NCBI GenBank assembly: GCA_964035755.1
Contig: CAXIVR010000014.1
Span: 53,203,034 to 53,267,033, forward strand
Direction of reading: 5' to 3'
Length of the DNA stretch: 64,000 nt
DNA from: Teleogryllus oceanicus
Lineage: Eukaryota; Arthropoda; Insecta; Orthoptera; Gryllidae
Shown: one piece after another, positions 45,099-59,500 of the stretch
Layout: the number at the start of each line of letters is the position of its first letter
Position numbering within the stretch: the first letter of the stretch is position 1
Made by a program: the position numbers and the translations under genes
Notes under the pieces: generated by a model
Told to the model about the DNA's origin: nothing
Seen by the model: the letters and a program-made list of their open reading frames with translations, nothing else
Database searches by the model: none

Positions 45099-47689
45099 AG
45101 ATCTTTTGAAAGTGCTGGCTACATCATCCAATGTCTTCAAGAAGAGAATGATCTAAAATATATTCGTGCTCCGGCTTACTCTACAAAATCTGGAAATACA
45201 ATTTCAACAGATGCAATATGGAACGAATACGTTGTATCTTGTATAACATATTTTCAATCGATATTCCCTGCCTGATAAACATTAACAATCGGCGTATATC
45301 CAAATCCACCTCCGTCGAGCGGGCTCTCCCTTCTCCATATTGTCTCAAAAATTGACAATGTTAGAGATAAACGTCAGAAGTATTACAGTTCTTTAATGTA
45401 CTTACTGTAATTTACAGAATTACCATCATCAGCTGTATTCTTCGGGAACATCAGAAGTACATATTACAGAAATGCCACGTTGAAAAATTTATTGAAAACT
45501 GCGGAAGTACACAAAAACGGTTATGTCGAAAATTTATCATCATAACAGATCGAACTCTCAATACTAATTTGAGTTGAAAGTATTGCAGAGTATAGTCCCA
45601 AATGATACAGCAAAAGTATTTTTTACAATAATAATTTGCTGTATTACTGCCGACTGTCTTTCGCGGGCCCTCTTAAAACAAAGCTGTTTATATCTTCAGT
45701 CAAATACAACTACATTAGATCATCAACAATTCGGAATATTAGCGACCGGGCCTCTTCCGGTTTATCAAACTGTCCGGAATTTCGAAATTAATCAATAAAA
45801 GAGCCGGTAAACGTACAGGTACGAGTTTTCAGTACGTACATTGTTTTCGCAAATTCTCGAGAAAATCGAATCGAGGGCCTTATGATACAGAGACTTTAAT
45901 CACCGATGGTACCGACAAAACTTGACCATTACTAAAGGAGACCGCTTGCAAAAGAATATGAAGTTACTGGTAGCGTCAATCAAGTCTAATTGTAATCACA
46001 ATTCTTGATTTGTTACTCATTCGTTCTGACCTCGCCAAATCAAACAAACTAGACTTTAAGATGCAATTTATATCCTGTGGAAACTTCACAGCAGGGACAC
46101 GGCAGGGTCATTGACGAAGAAGACGGAGACCTTTTGGATAGGATTCATTCACGCGGCGTGCTCCAACAGTCCTTATCAGACTCCTGCAGGAGGCAGGGAC
46201 GGATCCAACGACAAATTTTGGAAGGAGAAATTCAACACGTTTTGGTCGCATGTGTCATATTACTGATTTTGTTAAAATGTCGCAGGCTACACTCAGCTCA
46301 TGCTGCGTTACAATTTTCTTCGTTTTAATGATTGTCCGAAAATACTTTGGGTTGAAATTTTCGTTAACATTAATAGTTACTGAAAAATGTTAGGGTGAGG
46401 GGAAATTCCCCTCATTTCACTCTCCATGGATCTGCGCCTGCTGAAGGGAAGAATAAATTAGCAAGTAGGAATGCTGTAAAATGGGAGAAGTGAACGCGTT
46501 TTTCTTTCATTAAAAGGTATTTATTAAAATTATCTGTCGTTGCCTGAAACAAAAAACAATCCCCGTGCGAGATAAGCGACTCTGGATGTCATTATTCGAA
46601 GAACTCTGAAAAAGCAACTCGTCGTTAGAACATGTAAACCAATAGGAATCTACACCATAAAAAAAAGTAAAATAAAATTTTAAAAAAATAGAAGGGTACC
46701 TAGGACGGAAGGAGAGGAAAACTGATGTAAAATGGCCCGAAGAGAGGAAAATTAAACATAGTGAGAAGATGAAGGAATACTGGAAGAACAAGAAAGAGCA
46801 AATTAAAAGGAAGGGTTGAAATTGTCTCGCGGTCCCTCGATGACTCTAACGAAGGAAGAAGTAATCTATCGCATTTTCCGTTTGTTATAACCAGTTCAAA
46901 ATTCCTGGAGGGGGCCTGTTAATAAAGGTCAATCTATGACATGTGCCTGGCCGCTGGGTGTTTATTCAGGATGTCGCTGAAAAGAGGGTGTATATATATG
47001 TTACATTTAATATTTTCATATTTTATGAAAAAATGAATCAGTTCCATAAAAAATGACAGTGGAGGTTACCGCTTATTGAAGAGATCGTTTGATCTGGTTT
47101 CACTTTATTGACAAATCTGAAGTTAATGAAGGTTTATACAAGAAGACTAGAATATACTTGTTTCTCGTCCTCTTGGGTTTATCTATGCCTGTATAGATCT
47201 AGAATGATATTTTGTAATATCTGCCTTCTAAACTGAAATGCTAAAATCCACCATTTTTTATGAGCAACAATGAGAATGGAAAACTTACGAATGCATTCTA
47301 CACAGACTTAACATGGCAATATATAATTTACTTCTTTTAAAAAATAAACAAACAAAAACGCGTATTTTGTGGCACGCTGTATTTTCAGGCGAGACAGAAA
47401 TCGCGCATGCATTAAAAATCTTGACTCCTCACATAATATAAATGTGATGATTGTGCTCTGTGATTTCACCGTATCTATGAGGGAACTGTAGCTAAAGTAG
47501 AAAACTTAGGAAAATGCACGTCCTAAACAGAATACTTCCATGAATTATGTGATTGAATGTAGTGAGTCAAATATAATGGTACAATTGCTAAATAAACAAG
47601 AAATTGCAAACGAAGTTGTTATAAGTAAAACTTGGCGAAACAAATATGTAGATTTGATCAAATTAAAAAAAACAAAAGGGGAAAAAAGC
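45099..47689. other. Intergenic sequence between tRNA-Asn and tRNA-Gln
   Basis: No gene recognised. ORFs at 45574-45798, 46077-46328 (hydrophilic, then hydrophobic, no known motif) and antisense 46510-46791 have no supporting context. Confidence 0.4.
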
Positions 47690-47760
47690 AGGCCCACCGA
47701 GATTTGAACTCGGATCGCTGGATTCAGAGTCCAGAGTGCTAACCATTACACCATGGGACC
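47690..47760 (-). tRNA. tRNA-Gln (CTG), with an acceptor-stem defect
   Basis: On the minus strand: acceptor 5' strand GGTCCCA, D arm GTGTAATGGTTAGCAC, anticodon arm CTGGACTCTGAATCCAG with anticodon CTG, T arm CCGAGTTCAAATCTCGG, then TGGGCC. A perfect partner for GGTCCCA would be TGGGACC, so one A is missing from the 3' acceptor strand (length 71). Otherwise canonical. It sits about 380 bp upstream of CTR9, on the opposite strand. Confidence 0.88.
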
Positions 47761-48140
47761 CACAAGAATCCGTAGGGAGAATTATTAAACTTATAAACAC
47801 AGTGTTCTATGAGTATATATCTAATTTATTGTATAAAAGTTATGAATGTTGGAGTTCATTTGTTTCCTTGATGAACTTAAAACTTATTCGACAAGGCAGT
47901 ATTTTACAATCAACGTCTAAGCGTTCTCTTTAAGCGTGCGTTTGCGGGCTGACAATGTGCTTACGCCGTGTCGGAGATCGGTTAAATTTCAGTTCTCAAT
48001 CACTACCATACGGTGTATGTGGCTACGTGTGCGGTTAGGTGGTTTCATTTTCAGCTGTATTTGCTAAAAATTTTGTGTTTTACTTATGGTGCAATCGTGT
48101 AGGTGATATTTTTAGGGAAAGGTGATTTTGCAGGGACAAA

Positions 48141-48182
48141 ATGTCGGGGTCAATAGAAATCCCCTTGAGGGATAGCGATGAG
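48141..48182 (+). CDS. Ctr9: CTR9 exon 1 with start codon
   Basis: MSGSIEIPLRDSDE, context gacaaaATGt, donor GTAAGA, phase 0. Confidence 0.93.
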
Positions 48183-51100
48183 GTAAGAAACCCAGAATTT
48201 AACTCGCATTACAGTGAGAGTAAAATCAAGATTTTGTAATTTAATGTTTTTTAATGTCTCATATGTTAATTTCATTCTTACTTAAATAGATTACTTATCT
48301 TTACTTTTCGGTTCTAAGCCACATTTGGTAACTATTTTTTATAGAAGTAGTACATTTTTGTGTTCAGACCACCAATTTTTTGTCTATGCTCTCTGTAGGT
48401 TATTGAGTTGGACCTTTCCCAACTACCTGAAGGTGAAGAAGTGTTGGGTATCTTACGGCAAGAACATGCAACCCTTAACTACTGGGTTACTCTGGCTGTG
48501 AGTATTTTCAATTTTATTTCATTCTAATTTTTAAAGTATACAACAGCGTACTTACACTGGGGTTTATAAATACATATACTGTGATTTTTCTTGAACTGAA
48601 AATTCTCGTTGCAGTTGGAGTATTACAAGCAAGGAAAAGTGGAAGACTTCATTAGAATATTGGAAGCATCGCGTACTGATGCAAATGTGGACTACAGGGA
48701 CTTTGAGAAAGATCAGATGCGTGCCCTGGATATGTTGGCTGCACATTATGTTCAAGAAGCGAACAGGGAAAAGAAAAAGGATAAAAAACGAGAACTTTTT
48801 ACCAAAGCCACATTATTATACACAACAGCAGATAAAATTATCATGTATGACCAGGTAGGAAAAGGTTTTAGCAGATAGAAATTATATTCCATGACATGAT
48901 TTTTGAAATTGTATACAATTGATTAATTTTTCAGAACCATTTACTTGGAAGGGCATACTTTTGCTTATTGGAAGGAGATAAGATGGAACAAGCTGATGCC
49001 CAGTTCAATTTTGTTTTGAATCAATCTCCTAATAATATTCCATCTTTATTGGGAAAAGCATGTATTGCTTTCAATAAGAAGGATTATCGTGGTGCACTTG
49101 CTTTTTACAAAAAGGCACTTAGAACTAACCCCAATTGCCCAGCAGCTGTGCGATTAGGAATGGGTCACTGTTTTATGAAACTTGGAAACCAAGATAAAGC
49201 AAGGTGTTACTCTTGTTCTAATTATCTTCATTAATATGCTTCCTAGTAAAGCATCTAATAATTTCCTTAAAAAAACTTAATTCTTTCTTGTGTAGATTGG
49301 CATTTGAAAGAGCATTACATTTAGATAATCAGTGTGTGGGAGCTCTTGTTGGTTTGGCTATTTTAAAACTGAATCAACAACAACCTGAAAGTATTCGAAC
49401 TGGTGTGCAGATGTTGTCAAAAGCCTATACAATTGATTCAACGAATCCTATGGTCTTGAATCATTTAGCAAATCATTTTTTCTTTAAGAAGGTAAACGGA
49501 TAATTATTATGACTTTACTGAAAGATAAATCATCATATTTCTTTACTCTGTTCAGTTTCTTGTTTGTTTAGGATTACAGTAAAGTCCAGCATTTGGCTAT
49601 GCATGCATTTCATAATACTGAGAATGATGCAATGCGAGCTGAAAGCTGTTACCAGTTGGCTCGAGCATTTCACGTGCAGGTATTATACTCAGCTATTCTT
49701 ACATAGATGCTCTCAGTTGAGATTTTAAGTTATCTGGTTTAAAATTGTGTTGTATATTTTTATTGATATTCTCTCTGAAAGAGTTTTCTCTACTAATGCT
49801 CATATAAAGTAATGGACAATACTTATTGCCTTTTCCTGGAATAGATTGTCAGTGTCTCTTTTCTTCATCTTCATGTCATGTGCAAGAGAGTGACACTTCG
49901 GCTGTATTGATGATTGATGTATGTAATATAAAGTGCAAACAATTTTCTGAATTTCAATATTATTTAGTTTAATAATTTTAATAAATTTGTTTTTATTTTA
50001 ATATAAAAAAAAGGAATTTTAACGTTTTGCTAGTTGTATAAAAGTTTGGGGAAAGTTAATAAGTTTATTAAGTTGATGTATAATTGGTATCTCTAGTTTT
50101 GACTAACAGATTAGCAGAAACATTGAGATGCATTGTTTTATTTCTTTTTTAATGTTGCGATTATAATTTTTTTAACACTGTGTTTTTGTTCCCAGGGGGA
50201 TTATGGCCAGGCATTTCAATATTATTATCAAGCCACTCAATATGCCCCACCAAATTTTGTTCTACCTCATTTTGGCATGGGCCAAATGTACATTTATCGA
50301 GAAGATACTGAAAATGTAAGTTGATTTAATCAGTAGATTGATGAATTTCATTGAGATACAAGCTATACTGTATATTTGTGTTTACAGGCAGCACAGTGTT
50401 TTGAGAAAGTACTGAAGGCTCAGCCTGGGAACTACGAAACTATGAAAATTCTGGGTTCTTTGTATGCTAATTCATCAAGTCAGTCAAAACGAGACATAGC
50501 AAAAAATCACCTTCGAAAAGTAACTGAGCAATTCCCAGAAGATGTGGAAGCGTGGATTGAATTGGCTCAAATCTTAGAACAATCCGATTTGCAGGAGCTT
50601 TAAATGCTTATGGAATTGCTACCAAGATACTTAGAGATAAAGTACAAGCAGATATTCCTCCTGAAATATTGAACAATGTTGGAGCATTGCATTACAGGTA
50701 TCAATGCTTTGAAACTAATTGAATTCATTTTTTCACATATTTACTATTCTTTTGTGTAAATATTTGCATATTTTTGCATCCCCTCCATGTCTGGTGGCTC
50801 CCTTCTCCCCTTTCCCATCTCTCCCTCCCTTCTCTCTCTCTCTCTCCCTCTCCCTCTCCCTCTCCCTCTCTCTCCCTCCCTCCTCTCAACCCTCCCTCCC
50901 AACCCCTCCCCCTCTCCTCTCTCTGTTTTTCCTTGGCTTGTCTGCCCTACCTGTTCCAAGTGAAGCAAGTGATCATGTGAAGTCATCTTTGTTTGAAATG
51001 CCAAATTTTTTTGATTGCTTACGTGACAAAATTCTGTTTGGAGCAGAGGTTCTGGAATTTTTAAAGATAGTTCCCCTCACACAGTACCAAGTTTAATGTA

Positions 51101-53559
51101 CCTACCTTCATGATGAATTTTTCATAAATGATGAGTATTAAATATTATCTAACTAAGAAGGATCAGAAGAAATTGCTGGAGCATATTAAAAGAATGAAAG
51201 AAAGAAAATTCTCAAAGGCTGCTCAAAAATTTAATCCATTGAAACTGTGATATAGGGAGACCAAAAATGAAATGGTACAAGCAGGAAAACCTGGAAGATT
51301 AATATTTCTGGCCTTCTGTTTGTGCAGGAACAGAAGTCAACCTTTTGATTCTACAGAACATGTTAATGATGTTGATAATTATCTGGCTAAATTATTAAGG
51401 CTTTTGTTAATTTATTGGAAAAATCTTAATTCATGCACCAAATAATTATAAGAACTGTGGAAGAAAAAGAACTTAAAAAGCCATTCTAACTAAAAAACAA
51501 AAAAAAAAAATATTTGTTCAACAAATTTACAGAATGCTAAGTTTTAAATGCAATCAAATAAATGTATTTATTATTATAAGAACTAAGACTAAATATTTTC
51601 TAGTTCAGCTTTCAGGAAGCTGTGCCCTAAAAGACTACCGCAAACCAGTTTGAGAATCTGTTGTCCAGGGCAATTGTTCTTATTTAGACACAATTCTACC
51701 CATGAATATCAGTCATTGGAAATTGATAAGATTAGTGGTTTTACGCAGTTAAATACTTCAGGAAATACATTCGTAAATACAACTTCATGTTTTTCTGTCT
51801 TGATAAAAGTGGTTGTCTTGATATACATACATACAACTTCAAAGTTTATCTGTCTTAATAATTTTAGAGCTAGTTGAAATGTAAGTTCTGAAATCTGCAG
51901 TCTTGCTCATCCTGAAAAGTTAATTACAAATTTTGAAGATGTTGTTGGAAACTATGAGAACATTTCTTCTGTGTAAAAAAGCAAGAAATCATATGAATAT
52001 GGTTCAAATTTATTTTTAAGCTTTATTCAATATTTCTGTCCAGCATTTTTGTACATACCTAATATCTGAAGTTTATGTCATGAGTGTATCATTTTCATAA
52101 TATTGATTATATTTCACTTTTTCTAAAGGCTAAATAACTTGGAAGAAGCAAAAAGAAATTTAGAAGAATCTTTGAGTCGTTCAAAAGTTGAAGCTGAACA
52201 TGATCCTCAGTATTACAATTCAATAGCTGTGACAACAACTTATAATTTAGCCCGACTTAATGAATCTCTCTGTCAGTTTGATCGGGCGGAGAAATTGTAC
52301 AAAGATATTTTGAAAGAGCATCCAAATTACGTTGATTGTAAGTACTTATTTTTTATGTTTAACCACCAAATCGGTTAGAAAGTTGTATTGTTTATAGTTA
52401 AGTGTATATGTATATTTTTTTAGGTGTTTTACATGTTTCCATGTTAATTATAATAAATTAATCAAAAGAAGTATTCTTCAAATATTTTTAAGCTTTATTT
52501 TAATAATTAATGTCACGTTAGTGTATGTTGATGAGTCTGGTGCACTTTTAAAGGTACTATTTTCTGCGATGTCAGAATAATTTCTTTTCCACATGAAAGT
52601 TTGGTTACTTTAAGCATGAGTAGTGACTGATAATGTGTGTAAAGTAAACAAATGAAAATTGTTCTAATTGCTGGTAATTAAAGATTTTTTTCTCTTGAAA
52701 ATTAAAGGTTATTTGCGACTTGGTTGTATGGCACGTGATGAAGGACAGATATATGAATCATCAGATTGGTTCAAAGAAGCTATGAGAATTAACAATGAGC
52801 ATCCTGATGCGTGGTCCCTGTTGGGCAACCTCCATTTAGCAAAAATGGAATGGGGGCCTGGCCAAAAGAAGTTTGAACGAATTCTGAAGGTGTGTGAAAT
52901 TGGTTATGAGTTATAGGGGTAAAGTTCAAACATCTAGAAATTATTATATTATGATTTTAATTGGTCTTTTGCAAATTGTTACAGAATCCAAGCACATCAA
53001 ATGATGCGTACTCACAAATTGCATTGGGAAATGTCTGGCTTCAAACCCTTCACCAACCTACTCGGGATAAGGAACGAGAAAAGAGACACCAAGACAGAGC
53101 GTTAGCAATGTATAAACAAGTCTTGCGCAATGATCCACGAAACATATGGGCAGCAAATGGAATTGGAGCAGTATTAGCCCATAAGGGTTGTGTGAATGAA
53201 GCAAGAGATATATTTGCTCAAGTGAGAGAGGCTACTGCAGATTTTTGTGATGTGTGGTTAAATATTGCGCATATTTATGTTGAACAAAAACAATATGTAA
53301 GCGCCATACAGATGGTGAGTGACATTTAAAGACTTTGTCAGATAAATTTTCTGTAATGGTTTTGTAAATTTTCTGCAAAATCCATCTGATTTTCTGATTT
53401 ATTTTGTAGTACGAAAACTGCTTGAGAAAATTTTACAAGTACCACCACGTCGAAGTTCTTCAGTACTTATCACGTGCTTATTTTAAGGCTGGGAAACTTA
53501 AAGAAGCCAAAATGACTCTTCTAAAGGTCTGTTTTTTATTATTATGATTATTATTATTC

Positions 53560-53599
<40 letters not shown>

Positions 53600-56500
53600 T
53601 ATTATTATTATGATTATTATTAATGTTGTTCAGAGAATTGAATTTATTATGTTTTCGATTCAGTATAAATTAAGCGAGTTGATGTAATACACCTAACCAT
53701 TTGTGGATTGACTTCCTTGGAGGGCCCTAGTATTTTTTTCTCAAAAAGATTGGGACGCAAGAAAAAAAAACAAAAAAACCTACTGACTCATTGGACAAAG
53801 AAGTTGTGAAAAGTGAGACAAAATTTTGAATTTTCAAAACCTTGAATAAACATTCTTTATGAAGCTTATAATGAAAACCAGTTTTAACATTTACTTAAAG
53901 ATATTGAAATAAAACTCAAATATGAGAAGACTGGTTAATATGTCTCACAAAAAATTAAATAAAAAAAATGATTAATTGAGTTGAGAGATTGGAAAATTAT
54001 TAATTGAATAAAAATGTTAATAGAATTGAGATGCACAATTGAACTGAATGCATCCCTGTATTTTCACAAGTACATTATGTATTATCAGTAGCATCTCATG
54101 AACATTAGCGGTAGGCAACAGATTGCACCTGATCCAGGTGTTACAAGAGCCATACCAGACTTGGTTCTAATTTTTTGTTTACAATTTCACTCAAATTGTT
54201 TAAAACAATTGTTGCATACTGATCACATCGTGTTCCAAATGAGTATTCCCATGAATTGCAAGGAGACATCATTTTAATGTGAAATTTACATTCTAAAAGA
54301 GTATAATTTTTCTTCTGTAATTTTCTGGTAATTATGGAAAAAAAAGAAAATACTTTCTGAAGAACGGGATAATGTATGCCCCATTACAAACTGATTTTTA
54401 AGTATTTTTCTAGTCAGCAGTTGTACTCAATGTAAAAATAGGACGACAGTTGTCCGAAGTGTGTCATTTATTTACATTTTAAAGTTGAGAAAATGTTGTG
54501 TGTAGTGGGTCGCTATAATATTATGTAATTGTATACCCCTACAATATTATTGTAAAAATGGATATAAATTCAAAAAATCTAGTCACACAAACAACACACA
54601 CACGCAAACAACACACACGCACAAACAACACACACCACATCACACACACACACACACACACACGCACACACACGCACGCACACACGCACGCACACACACA
54701 CCAGATGCACACACACCAGACACACACACACGCACACACACCAGACACACACGCACACACACACACACACACACTCCAAGCAAGTGTATATTTGCTTCTT
54801 TGTTGCCACAAAATCAAAGTATACAAATGATAGGGTGAGTGTCAAACCCACCTTGATATGAAGTGCAGACGTAAGCAAGCATTTGTTAAGGGCGGAAAAG
54901 CATAGCAACATTGCGTCTTGCGAAGCACTCAAGTAAAGCACAAAGAAGGTACTATGTGTAACTCATATAATAGGAAATATTCATTTCATTTAGTAAAGAT
55001 AATAATTTTAGGAAGGGAATGAATAAGAAATCATCCCCTTCCTAAAATTTCCTTCTCTTATATGTATGCACTAATGGGCCACGGATCGTGCGCGATCTAT
55101 CCTTCCTCTTCCTTGTCCTATTCTCACCACTTACTTGCACACTTACACTGACATGCACTACGCTACCACACATGCTGGGAGACTGGTTTGGAGCTTGTCC
55201 GAGGTGGGGCAGTGCCCTGCTGGTGGGAGATGCCAAGCTTTTATTTTACACCAACTAAAAGTATTTTTGTGAAAATTCTTGAAGTTATGGCCATTTGAAA
55301 ATTGCGTAGTTTTGGTTTTTTTTTCTCCACATAAAATTAGGCACATTCCAACTACAAAGTCACACTTTTTTTAGTCAAATAAGTAATCTTTGGAGTCATA
55401 ATAAGGTTTTCTGATCAAGACTTTGTTTTGGGCCACCTTGACCTACAATCCCTTGGGGGGGAAATGCTTCTAATAATATTTACTCCCAAAAAGTAGCTCA
55501 AAAAGATGAAAAATCGGGGTGTTAATGGGGTTTGTGACGTACGTAAACCCATTTTAAATACTGTTTCTTTGGTGCACACGTTGTTTTACTTGGAAAACAC
55601 ATATTTTCATTTCTCACTTTTTTTTTCTCTCTTTGTGCCAGGTGTATGCAACGTGCATTCCAAGCCAAGGATTTAATTTTTTTTGTCCCCAGGCCATGGT
55701 TTCTAACAAAAGTGCTTAACTGTTGCTCGTATTCCTTGTAGTGTTGAATTTCTTAGGTTGATGTTCAAGTATGATGTTCAATCAGCATCACATTTTGAAT
55801 GACCTGCAGTTCAGGAAGTATTTAATCACTAAATAAAGTAGATAAGCCTAAACTAAATGTATTTTATATGATTTCAGGCACGTCGTGTTGCTCCTCAGGA
55901 TACAGTTCTCTTGTACAATATAGCTTTAGTGTTGCAACGTCTAGCCACACACATTCTCAAGGATGAAAAATCCACCTTAGAGACTGTGTTACAAGCTGTG
56001 CATGAATTGGGTCTGTCTCACAAGTAAGTATTCCTTTTGTATTCTTCTACATTGTTGTGGAGGTTTGATATTCTGTGAAAATGCTTCACTTTTTTTACTC
56101 ATATTCAATACAGTTTCAATTATAAATTATCCAAGGGTTAATTGTAAACGATCAGAATTTTTTCAAAATATTGGGTCTGTAGTATTCGATTATGATTGTT
56201 CTTCAAGACATAATTCGTAAGTTAAATTAGCTAAATAGTGGTTTAAATTGTTTTGCGATTTCTATGAAATTATATTTTTATTTTGTATGGAAACTATATT
56301 AGCATTGAAAATTGTATTATATTAATTAATAAGTTCATTTAAAAAATTACTTTAAAATTTTATTGTTTAAATTTTCGCTGAATACAGACTTTACAGCCAA
56401 GATTGGTTTCTGAAAGTTTGGAAATGTTACCTTGAATTAAATAAACATGGTTCGCTTATGATAACATAATGTGTATTTTCAGAATTACGACTGCACAAGT

Positions 56501-59500
56501 ACGAATGTGTATTGCTGTGTTCCTTGATTTTTTGTGTGATTAAAGTACTATTGATATCGTATGTATTCGAATATAGGACAAACTTTTTTCATAAAAAATA
56601 CGGAATGGCCTTTTATTCGCAGATAAAGTGTAATCGGTTTGTCTGTGCCTTTACAGTGCTTTTTCATGACAAGAAATTTGAACTTGGATGTAACAATAAG
56701 TTGCAAAGGAAAAACAAACAAACATGCATTTCTAAAATTTCTAATTGTAAATTCGTGGACGTGTTATAAGCATCCACCGTGGATTTGCTGGTCAATGCAG
56801 TCTAATAGTTTTGAAACTACCATAAAGTCAGTATGACTTTATAAAGAGTGACATACTATGTGAAAATGAATAAAAACTATTGCCAAGAGTTTGCTTTGTG
56901 ATCAACGAGGCCACGCAAACTCACTTTTCGATGCCCAGCGAGTGCAAACTGCATTTTGAAACAGATCAAAATGAAAAAAATTCAGATAAAATTTTACATC
57001 AAACCATGTTAAAAAAAAATCCTAACAAAAAGTTTCAAAACGTTGGAATGTTTGCCCTGTTCCTCATGTTATCTGAGGAACAGATGTATGAAGATTTTAG
57101 TTTGCAGATTACATCACACACACCTTGAATGTGTGAACATTAAATGATGCGGATTTCATATTAATGGATGTTAGAGAAGCAAAGGTCATGTATAAGAGCA
57201 CCAGGAAGAAAATCTGGTGACACAGAAGGGAGTGTTCTTAGAATATAAATACAGTAGGCTGTGATTCAGAGGAAATTCGTTGTTCAAAAATTTCATTTAC
57301 AACTGCGGCAGACTTACTCAGTGATGGTGTAACAGGGAAAGTACCCTCTGAATAGGCTTCTAGCTGACTCGGAAGCCACCTGGAAGCCTCCAAAACTGGA
57401 TGCTTTGCGCACTGGACAAAGGTCTATCATCCCAGAAGGCCATATTTGTATTGTCATAGCCATGAAAGTGTATATGCCATTGCTGAGATCGGAGGCATTT
57501 TCAGGCACCCATGGCAAGCATAGAATTTGCGCCACAGTCAGGATACTTCAAATTGCATATGTCAAAATACAAATACATTATTTGAACGCACACATATTGA
57601 TTACATATATTTACAAATTTCAATTATTTGGAATAAATGGTATGTTGCCTTATGATCTATATGGCTTAGTGTTTACTGCAAAGTTAATATGGAGTGGTTT
57701 GCTACATAGTTTTCTATCTGTTCAGTTCCTACAAATTTACTTACTCCTACTATAAATCCCTTCTTTTATACTTTTCATGGGTCCAAGAAAAATGATGAAA
57801 ATGGTGAGAACTTATTTTTGCGTATGAAATAAACTAGAAAACATTTTGATTAATAATAAACTCCACTTTGATTAATAATATTATCCTTTAAACGTAAATT
57901 ATGGGGCTTTTTAGTCCTCACACGTCTTCTCTATGGGTCTGTTTTATTTTTATTATGTCCTAAGACCTCTCTTTAATATTTTCTTATTTCTTTTTTTTTC
58001 TCTTTCCAAATCCTAAATACCCGTTTGACTGCATTGCTTAACTACATATTGTGAAGACATAGAAGTTAAGCAATGAGTCTCCATGGATTCCTAGGCAGAT
58101 GACTGTCCTGGAACCCTGGTTACTAACGGTGCTGAGCTCCTGACTGATAGGATGAAAAGCACTGACTCACTGCAATGTGACAAGGCAAAAAGACAAACTT
58201 AAAGGAGAATTACTCCTGATACTCAGTGCCCTAGAAGGGCGTAGAGACATGTTGCAAATGATGCATTAATATTATAGGAAACACAATACATAGGTCACTC
58301 TGGGTTAGCCCATTAATTTCACATATTAACTTCATCCAATGCAAAGAATTTTAGATCACTTTAAAGAATATCGTAGCAGATTGGAGACTTGTGTTAAAAT
58401 TTTAATGTACCATCTGAAGAGAGCTACATGTGATTTGATTCATGGACTGAGAAAAAAAACTGACTGTGTCTTGAGTAGTTGCCAAAACCAAGTTTAGACT
58501 AACCATATTTTGAGTCTAACATCTATTTCCAAGGCGGGATTCAAACCTGTTGTTCTTTGAGCCAAGGCATTATTTTACTTCACATTTTTAACAAGCTTCA
58601 AAAGTGGAAAGCCATTGTTAACGCCTCTGATTCATCAGGAGGAGTATTTCTGAAAGCTTCATGTTGTGTTTTTACTTACAGGTACTTTCAGTATCTTTCT
58701 GTGCATGGAGATCGAATGCGTTATGATGTAACTCTTGCTGGATTAGAAGCTCGCCAGTGCCAAGATTTACTTTCTCAAGCTCAGTATCATGTGGCAAGAG
58801 CAAGAAAGGTTGATGAAGAAGAGAAACAATTGAGGCGAAAACAAGAAGAGGAAAGGGAAGCTTTCCGCCTCAAACAGTTAGAAGAACAGGTAAGATCATT
58901 TAAAGAACATTATGTAATTAATGAACGTTATGCTTGCTTAAGTGCTCCCAGTATGTACTTTATTTCCATTGAACAAAATGTGTGAGAAATGAGAAAGATA
59001 TCTTTAAAGATCGAATAAGAACAGACTTCAAAAAGAAGTTTGCAAGTACACACTAGAAAGCAATAGGGAATGGGACAACAAATTCAGGCAATAAAGAAAG
59101 AGTCAGGCACATTATTTAGTAAAAGAACTCCTTGTGAAGGGCTACTAAAATCCACCCTGACCAGAGAAATACCTTATTCTGTAGTAATTTAAGTTGATTG
59201 TGCAATAATTAATAATTTGGGTTTGTAGAAAAAATTGGAAGAGAAAAAACGCATAGAATTAGAAGAAATGCTTAAGAAAAGACAGGAATACAGAGAGAAA
59301 ACCAAGAATGCAATTCTCTTTGGTGACATGCCAAGTGAGAAACCAAATAAAAAAGGTAAAAAGAAGTCTGAACAGATGGTATCAGACTCTGGCAGTGAGG
59401 TAGAAGGAAATGCAAGTGGTGGCGAACAGCGTGAAAAAGGAAAGAAACGCCGAAGAAGGTATTAGTGTTGTTTCTTGTCACATTGCCTTTTACCCTTTGT

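Noticed and set aside
46077..46328. 83-codon ORF between tRNA genes
   Set aside because: No conserved motif, start context or splice partner; composition fits chance.
50592..50603. Programmed ribosomal frameshift in CTR9
   Set aside because: No slippery heptamer and no precedent in CTR9. An assembly indel explains both the frame and the splice-phase arithmetic.
54558..54941. Thr/His and Cys/Val repeat ORFs
   Set aside because: CA microsatellite read in different frames.
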